Source of the DNA: RGIG4097 sp937885645
GTDB taxonomy: Bacteria > Bacillota > Clostridia > Christensenellales > CAG-917
Assembly (NCBI GenBank): GCA_937885645.1
Contig: CALABJ010000020.1
Span: forward strand, 1 to 64,000
Length of the DNA stretch: 64,000 nt
Direction of reading: 5' to 3'
Positions 59,876 through 64,000 of the stretch are shown in pieces (positions within the stretch are counted from its first letter, which is position 1; the number at the start of each line of letters is the position of its first letter). A model generated the notes under the pieces. It was not told the origin of the DNA. It did not search any database and saw only the letters and a program-made list of their open reading frames with translations. A program made the position numbers and the translations under genes.

Positions 59876-61255
59876 ATGTTTGAAAAATATTTGCCCGAAA
59901 TTATAGAAACAATCTCAAAATCAGTCCAAATTAAAACCGTTCTTGACGTGGCAGTCCCCGGCGGTCCTTTTGGACAAGGCAACAAGGATTGCCTTGAATA
60001 CGTGCTGTCCGTTGCAGACAAACTTGGATTCAGGACAGTCAACCTTGACGGCTACTGCGGATACGCAGAAATCGGTGAAGGCGAAGAAATCGTCGGCATC
60101 ATCGGTCACCTTGACGTAGTGCCCGAGGGTGAAGGCTGGAAAGTGCCTGCCTACTCAGGCGCACTTGTTGACGATGAAATCTGGGGCAGAGGCACCATTG
60201 ATGACAAAGGCCCTATCATCATCGCTCTTTACGTGGTCAAAGCACTTATGGACAAAGGCTTTGCCTTTGGCAAACGTGTCCGCGTCATCTTTGGTTGCAA
60301 TGAAGAAACAGGCTCAAAGTGTATGGAGCACTATCTTGAAGTGGACGAGCCTATCTCTTACGGCGTCACTCCCGACTCAAACTTCCCCGTCATCTTTGCA
60401 GAGAAGTCAATCAACAACATCTTTTTGAGCGGTGAAGGAAGAAGCCACGGTAAGGTGAAGTTGACCTATCTTGACGGCGGAATCGTCATCAACGCAGTGC
60501 CCGACCTTTGCACCTTTACCCTTGAAGCAGAGGGAATTGTTGGCAAGATTCAACTGTGCAAGGCAATCAACGCAATTTCAAAACGCCTTGGCAAAAACAA
60601 TATCAAGTTCAGCTGTGAAAGCAAGTGCGGAAAGGCAGTGTTTGCCGTCCACGGCAAAGCAGCCCACGGCAGTGTGCCTCATCACGGAGTAAACGCCGTG
60701 TCCTACGCAATAGACGGTATGTGCGGAGTGGTGGACGATGACTTTGTCAAGTTCTACAACACCGCAATCGGCACTTGTGTACATGGTGAAAAACTGGGTT
60801 GCTTCGCAGAAGACGAGTATGGCAAAATCGCCGTCAACGTTGGCCTTTGCCACTATGAAAACGGAAAGTTTGAAGTCCGTGTCAACAGCAGACTTCCTTT
60901 CAACACCAACTCTGAAAAGATGGTTGAAGAGATCAAAGCAACCGTTGGCGACAGCGTAAAAGTGGACTTGAAGTCATCATCAACAGGTTTCAAAATGGAC
61001 AAGGATTCACCTATGATCAAGGCGCTTATGAATGCATACGCCACAGTCACCGGCGACTATGAAAGTCAGCCTATTTGCAGTGCAGGTGGCACTTATGCAA
61101 GAGAGTTCACAAACTGCGTTGCATTTGGCCCTGAAATGAAGGGATATGGTGAAATGATAATCCACGAACCCAACGAGCGTATCTCCTTGAAAGCCATCGA
61201 AGCCATCTTCAACATCTACCTCAAAGCCTTTGAAGACCTGATTTCCTTGGAGTAG
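59876..61255 (+). CDS. pepV: PepV-like M20 dipeptidase
   Basis: 459 residues from the ATG after gggaga. The M20 metal ligands are visible: H in GHLDVVPEG, D in GRGTIDDKG, the catalytic E in NEETGS and the C-terminal H in IIHEPNE. The lid domain (about 190-310) and the length fit the PepV group that cleaves dipeptides in the cytoplasm. Confidence 0.92.
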   Translation: MFEKYLPEIIETISKSVQIKTVLDVAVPGGPFGQGNKDCLEYVLSVADKLGFRTVNLDGYCGYAEIGEGEEIVGIIGHLDVVPEGEGWKVPAYSGALVDDEIWGRGTIDDKGPIIIALYVVKALMDKGFAFGKRVRVIFGCNEETGSKCMEHYLEVDEPISYGVTPDSNFPVIFAEKSINNIFLSGEGRSHGKVKLTYLDGGIVINAVPDLCTFTLEAEGIVGKIQLCKAINAISKRLGKNNIKFSCESKCGKAVFAVHGKAAHGSVPHHGVNAVSYAIDGMCGVVDDDFVKFYNTAIGTCVHGEKLGCFAEDEYGKIAVNVGLCHYENGKFEVRVNSRLPFNTNSEKMVEEIKATVGDSVKVDLKSSSTGFKMDKDSPMIKALMNAYATVTGDYESQPICSAGGTYAREFTNCVAFGPEMKGYGEMIIHEPNERISLKAIEAIFNIYLKAFEDLISLE

Positions 61256-61323
61256 AACGTCGGTTTTTCTAGGAAAAAGAGGGTGAAAAGCAGGAATAAA
61301 ACTTTTTTAGTTGCGTTTTTTGC

Positions 61324-61352
61324 TTTACATTTTTGAAATAATATATTAATAT
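61324..61352 (+). promoter_or_regulatory. Promoter of rpsF-ssb-rpsR
   Basis: TTTACA at 61324-61329, 17-base spacer, TAATAT at 61347-61352. Confidence 0.65.
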
Positions 61353-61354
61353 AT

Positions 61355-61429
61355 CAAAGCATTATATAGTAATGCACAGTCCTTTCTTTCGTGAAGGCGA
61401 AAGACATAAGTCCAAAAGGAGGTAAAAAC
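61355..61429 (+). ncRNA. rpsF leader, possible S6:S18 regulatory RNA
   Basis: The leader of about 75 bases contains the hairpins gcatta/taatgc and a larger one around cctttc/gaaagac before the ribosome-binding site. In many bacteria the S6:S18 complex binds such a leader to repress this operon. I cannot confirm the characteristic CCG-containing bulge here. Confidence 0.3.
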
Positions 61430-61708
61430 ATGAATAAGTACGAAATTCTCTACATCATTCGCGCAGGCATCGAAGATGACCAAAAGAACGCAGTTGTCGA
61501 AAAGTACGAAGCACTTGCAAATTCACTTGGCACAGTGACCGAACTCGACAAATGGGGTCTTAGAAAGTTCGCATACGTCATGGACAAACAAACTGAAGGT
61601 TATTACGTTCTTATGAACGTTGAATGTTCAGTTGAAGCACGTGACGAAATCGACAGACAAATGGGCATCGATGACAACGTCATGAGAAGCATGTTCATCA
61701 AGAAGTAA
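61430..61708 (+). CDS. rpsF: Ribosomal protein bS6
   Basis: 92 residues, normal length. It starts at the ATG preceded by the perfect aaaggagg; the in-frame start further upstream is ignored. Motifs MNKYEILYIIRAG, LDKWGLRKFAY and the C-terminal DDNVMRSMFI match bS6. First gene of the conserved rpsF-ssb-rpsR operon. Confidence 0.97.
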   Translation: MNKYEILYIIRAGIEDDQKNAVVEKYEALANSLGTVTELDKWGLRKFAYVMDKQTEGYYVLMNVECSVEARDEIDRQMGIDDNVMRSMFIKK

Positions 61709-61738
61709 TAGTAAAGTAAGACAAATAAGGAGAACACT

Positions 61739-62128
61739 ATGAACAAAGTATTTTTGATTGGTAATTTAACGAAAGACCCGGAATTGTCTACTACTAACAA
61801 TGGCGTTAAATTCTGCAAGTTCACCCTTGCAGTTTCAAGAAATTATAGCAAAGACGGAAAGAGAGAAACAGATTTCCTCAACGTCGTTGTATGGAGAGCA
61901 CAAGCAGACAACTGCGCAAGATATCTCAAGAAAGGCTCAAAGGCAGCAATCAGCGGTTCAATCCAAACCCGCAACTATGATGCAAATGACGGCAGCCGTC
62001 GTTACGTCACCGAAATCGCTGCAGACGAAGTCCAATTCCTTTCAACAAAGAATGAAGAAGAAAGAGATGAACTTGATGACGTAGATTTTGATGCACTTCG
62101 CCCCATCGACGAAGACCTTCCGTTCTAA
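61739..62128 (+). CDS. ssb: Single-stranded DNA-binding protein
   Basis: 129 residues. The OB fold begins NKVFLIGNLTKDPEL and contains FLNVVVWRAQADNCARYLKKG. A shortened acidic tail ends DEDLPF, the binding tip for partner proteins. Location between rpsF and rpsR is the typical bacterial one. Confidence 0.97.
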   Translation: MNKVFLIGNLTKDPELSTTNNGVKFCKFTLAVSRNYSKDGKRETDFLNVVVWRAQADNCARYLKKGSKAAISGSIQTRNYDANDGSRRYVTEIAADEVQFLSTKNEEERDELDDVDFDALRPIDEDLPF

Positions 62129-62162
62129 TCGGACTCAATAGGAGTCAAATAGGAGAATTATT

Positions 62163-62417
62163 ATGGCAGAAATGAATGAAATCAAAGCACCTCGCCCCGC
62201 AAAGCGAGTTCCCAAAAAGAAAGTTTGTCTTTTCTGTGTTGAACACATCGAAGACATCGACTACAAAGACGTTGCAAAACTCCGCCGTTTCGTGACAGAA
62301 AAGGGCAAGATCCTTCCCCGTCGTATGAGTGGCGTCTGCGCAAAACATCAACGCAGCCTTGCAACCGCAATCAAGAGAGCAAGAGTTATGGGTTTGCTCC
62401 CCTATAGCGCAGATTAA
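62163..62417 (+). CDS. rpsR: Ribosomal protein bS18
   Basis: 84 residues with the bS18 signature (IDYKDVAKLRRFVTEKGKILPRRMSGVCAKHQR). The CLFC and C77 pattern hints at a zinc-binding or C+ form of S18. Last gene of the operon, followed by its own terminator. Confidence 0.97.
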   Translation: MAEMNEIKAPRPAKRVPKKKVCLFCVEHIEDIDYKDVAKLRRFVTEKGKILPRRMSGVCAKHQRSLATAIKRARVMGLLPYSAD

Positions 62418-62436
62418 TTGCAAGATTAAAGCAAAA

Positions 62437-62467
62437 CAAAACGCACCTATTTGGGTGCGTTTTTTGT
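62437..62467 (+). terminator. Terminator of the rpsF-ssb-rpsR operon
   Basis: Stem aacgcacc/ggtgcgtt with a five-base T-tail. The sequence gcaaaacaaaacgcacctat around it recurs at 62838, beyond repeat copy C. Confidence 0.88.
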
Positions 62468-62510
62468 TTGCTCTTGCAATTAATCTGCAAAAGCCAGTTT
62501 GCTAAAACAC

Positions 62511-62748
62511 AAGAGTATATGTCCCCCTTCCTCACGTGTTTCCCCCTTCTGCCTACGGCAGAGCCCTTCGGGCAGGGCAACACTCGGCTCTCGCACATTA
62601 AGTGGCGTCGCCTCATTATGCCACTCGTTGCGTTGGTGCAAAACAATCAGAGCGCACCCGCAACTTCGTACTTTCGTCTGGTGCTCGGCGCTCCCTTCCT
62701 CGTCGCCGCTGCTCCTCGCGTTCCGTCTTCGAAGAAGTGAGTGCTTGC
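62511..62748 (+). repeat. Dispersed ~250-bp GC-rich repeat, copy C
   Basis: The most diverged of the three copies but clearly homologous across its length (tatgtcccccttcctcacgt at the start, gaagtgagtgcttg at the end). Next to its 3' end, 62757-62791 resembles the right-arm region of the nested inverted repeat beside copy B. It lies between two nearly identical terminator sequences. Confidence 0.9.
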
Positions 62749-62842
62749 CTAAGAACGCTTTTTCGCGTCATCCATCTAAATATCTCGTTTTTAGGAGAGC
62801 GCAAGAGAAAACAAAGTGCGAGCATACGCCAATTAAAGCAAA

Positions 62843-62873
62843 ACAAAACGCACCTATCAAGGTGCGTTTTTTT
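62843..62873 (+). terminator. Second, duplicated terminator with no gene before it
   Basis: The stem acgcacc/ggtgcgt with a seven-T tail is embedded in the same gcaaaacaaaacgcacctat context as the rpsR terminator. Between the two lies only repeat copy C, so it would stop a transcript through the repeat. Confidence 0.85.
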
Positions 62874-62887
62874 GTTGTAAGTTGAGG

Positions 62888-62916
62888 TTGAAATGGGTGC
62901 TTCTATATGATAGAAT
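62888..62916 (+). promoter_or_regulatory. Promoter of the rhamnosidase-like gene
   Basis: TTGAAA at 62888-62893, 17-base spacer, TAGAAT at 62911-62916. Confidence 0.72.
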
Positions 62917-62969
62917 AAATATATTAAGCGAGAAAAACAAAACTAGTCAGTTTTGTTTCGGGGGCAAAT

Positions 62970-64000
62970 ATGCGATTTTTGGCGACAATAATTTCTTATA
63001 TTTATATTGCAGGCGCATTTTTGTCCTCTCTTTTTCCTTTTGGCGGAGGGGATATGATTCCCTTTGACAACCATTACACCATCCCTGATTCTATCCCTGC
63101 ATATCAAACAATATCCACCGACGAAAAGACGGACTGGCAAGCCCAATGGATTTGGGACACAGAAAATATCCAGGAAGAAAACACTTGGATGTGCTTTTTC
63201 AAGAGTGTGAATCTTGACACCGTGCCTTCAACTCTCACTGCACATATCTCAGCAGACTCCAAATACTGGCTTTACATCAACGGACAAACCGTTGTCTTTG
63301 AGGGCAGTTTGAAGCGTGCCAGCGGACGAGGATATTACGACAGCGTAGATATCGCGCCCTATCTCAAAGAGGGGGACAACTCCATTTGTGTTTTGGCGTG
63401 GTATTGGGGCAGTGAGGAAAACTACTCCTACGTCAGCAGTGGACAGGGCGGATTCATCTTTGAGGCAATAGATGAAGATGTCACAATCCTGTCAAACAGC
63501 ACTTGGAAGGTGAAGAAGAATCACTCCTATGTCAACCGATTCCTTTATCAACCCAACTACCGCCTTCCCGAATTCAGCATTTACTACGATGCAAGGCGAG
63601 ATATGGTGTCTTGGATGAAAGAGGGCTACGACTTCTCATCTTGGGAAAACGCAACTGAATACGGCGTTGGAGGCAGTGGTGTGTATGGCAAACTCTATCC
63701 TAGGGGAATCCCCATGCTGAAGGACTACGGCCTCAAGGACTATGAAAACTCCGCCGATTATGAAAACTACGTTGTCACCAAAAACAACGAGAAAATAACG
63801 GTCACCATACCATACAACGCACAATTCACCCCCTATTTCAAGGTTATAGCCCCTGAGGGTGAGAAGATTCGCATTACAACTGAAAACACACTTATAACTG
63901 GCTCAGTGTCCACCACGTACATAACAAAAGAGGGCGAGCAAGAGTTTGAATCCCTTGGTTGGATGAACGGGGAAGAGGTGACCTACAAATTCCCCAAAGG
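62970..64000 (+). CDS. Alpha-L-rhamnosidase-like protein (GH78), 5' part
   Basis: Open from the ATG at 62970 to the window edge, at least 343 codons. The first 28 residues (MRFLATIISYIYIAGAFLSS) are hydrophobic and could be a signal or anchor segment; an alternative ATG at 63054 has a better ribosome-binding site (ggagg) and would give a cytoplasmic protein. The sequence WQAQWIWDTEN, then FFKSVNLDTVP, then ADSKYWLYINGQTVVFEG matches the N-terminal beta-sandwich of GH78 enzymes. The catalytic barrel lies beyond the window. It would remove terminal rhamnose from pectin or glycosides. Confidence 0.8.
   Translation, partial: MRFLATIISYIYIAGAFLSSLFPFGGGDMIPFDNHYTIPDSIPAYQTISTDEKTDWQAQWIWDTENIQEENTWMCFFKSVNLDTVPSTLTAHISADSKYWLYINGQTVVFEGSLKRASGRGYYDSVDIAPYLKEGDNSICVLAWYWGSEENYSYVSSGQGGFIFEAIDEDVTILSNSTWKVKKNHSYVNRFLYQPNYRLPEFSIYYDARRDMVSWMKEGYDFSSWENATEYGVGGSGVYGKLYPRGIPMLKDYGLKDYENSADYENYVVTKNNEKITVTIPYNAQFTPYFKVIAPEGEKIRITTENTLITGSVSTTYITKEGEQEFESLGWMNGEEVTYKFPK

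Overview
This window looks like part of the chromosome of an uncultured, anaerobic, endospore-forming Bacillota (Clostridia-type gut lineage). The reasons are the macromolecular-synthesis operon order (dnaG, rpoD, trmK, yqfO-like), a complete gerA-gerB-gerC spore germinant receptor operon, oxygen-stress genes typical of anaerobes (reverse rubrerythrin with a PerR-like Fur regulator), an oxygen-sensitive radical-SAM sulfatase activator, and lipoprotein-anchored glycoside hydrolases. Many promoters match TTGACA-17-TATAAT closely, and most operons end in intrinsic terminators. I see no phage, insertion sequence, integrase or CRISPR array.

Layout. 1-4.8 kb: a membrane sulfatase with its maturase, then zinc-ribbon, GCAxxG and YhbY small genes. 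4.9-7.6 kb: rubrerythrin, PerR, a 250-bp repeat and a DUF2804-like gene. 7.7-12.6 kb: initiator tRNA, a membrane protein, the csoR-copA copper operon, an acetyltransferase and a small unknown gene. 12.6-13.5 kb: a repeat-rich region with tRNA-Val, tRNA-Glu and tRNA-Met. 13.7-14.6 kb: a BspA-like LRR protein between zinc ribbons. 15.0-24.5 kb: a six-gene polysaccharide operon (pullulanase, GH53 galactanase, alpha-amylase, an unknown 601-residue protein, a zinc ribbon, a second cytoplasmic GH53). 25.1-30.6 kb: a malto-oligosaccharide ABC transporter operon with a long leader and a binding protein carrying an extra carbohydrate-binding domain. 32.0-42.0 kb: dnaG-rpoD-trmK-yqfO-like-zinc ribbon, then lacZ, then thrS. 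42.1-48.3 kb: two transporters, a P-type ATPase and a lipoprotein. 48.3-54.9 kb: a nested inverted repeat and repeat copy B, a PLP aminotransferase with an SCP2-like protein, an FAD oxidoreductase, signal peptidase I and a hydrolase-like protein lacking its nucleophile serine. 55.2-59.7 kb: gerABC and a GtrA-like protein. 59.9-62.4 kb: PepV-like dipeptidase and rpsF-ssb-rpsR. 62.5-64.0 kb: repeat copy C and the start of an alpha-L-rhamnosidase-like gene.

How the genes fit together. Surface lipoprotein enzymes appear to trim alpha-glucans (pullulanase, amylase) and beta-1,4-galactan (GH53). The ABC transporter takes up malto-oligosaccharides. The cytoplasmic GH53 and LacZ could finish galacto-oligosaccharides. 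Shared sequence blocks upstream of the hydrolase operon and the transporter operon suggest one regulator for both.

The least expected signals are a three-copy ~250-bp GC-rich dispersed repeat, a CopA-CopZ fusion with an internal ribosome-binding site, a solute-binding protein fused to a SusE/F-like domain, a nested 156-bp inverted repeat, a 38-bp direct-repeat pair around a hairpin array and a truncated tRNA-Val end, and the unknown 601-residue protein in the glycan operon.
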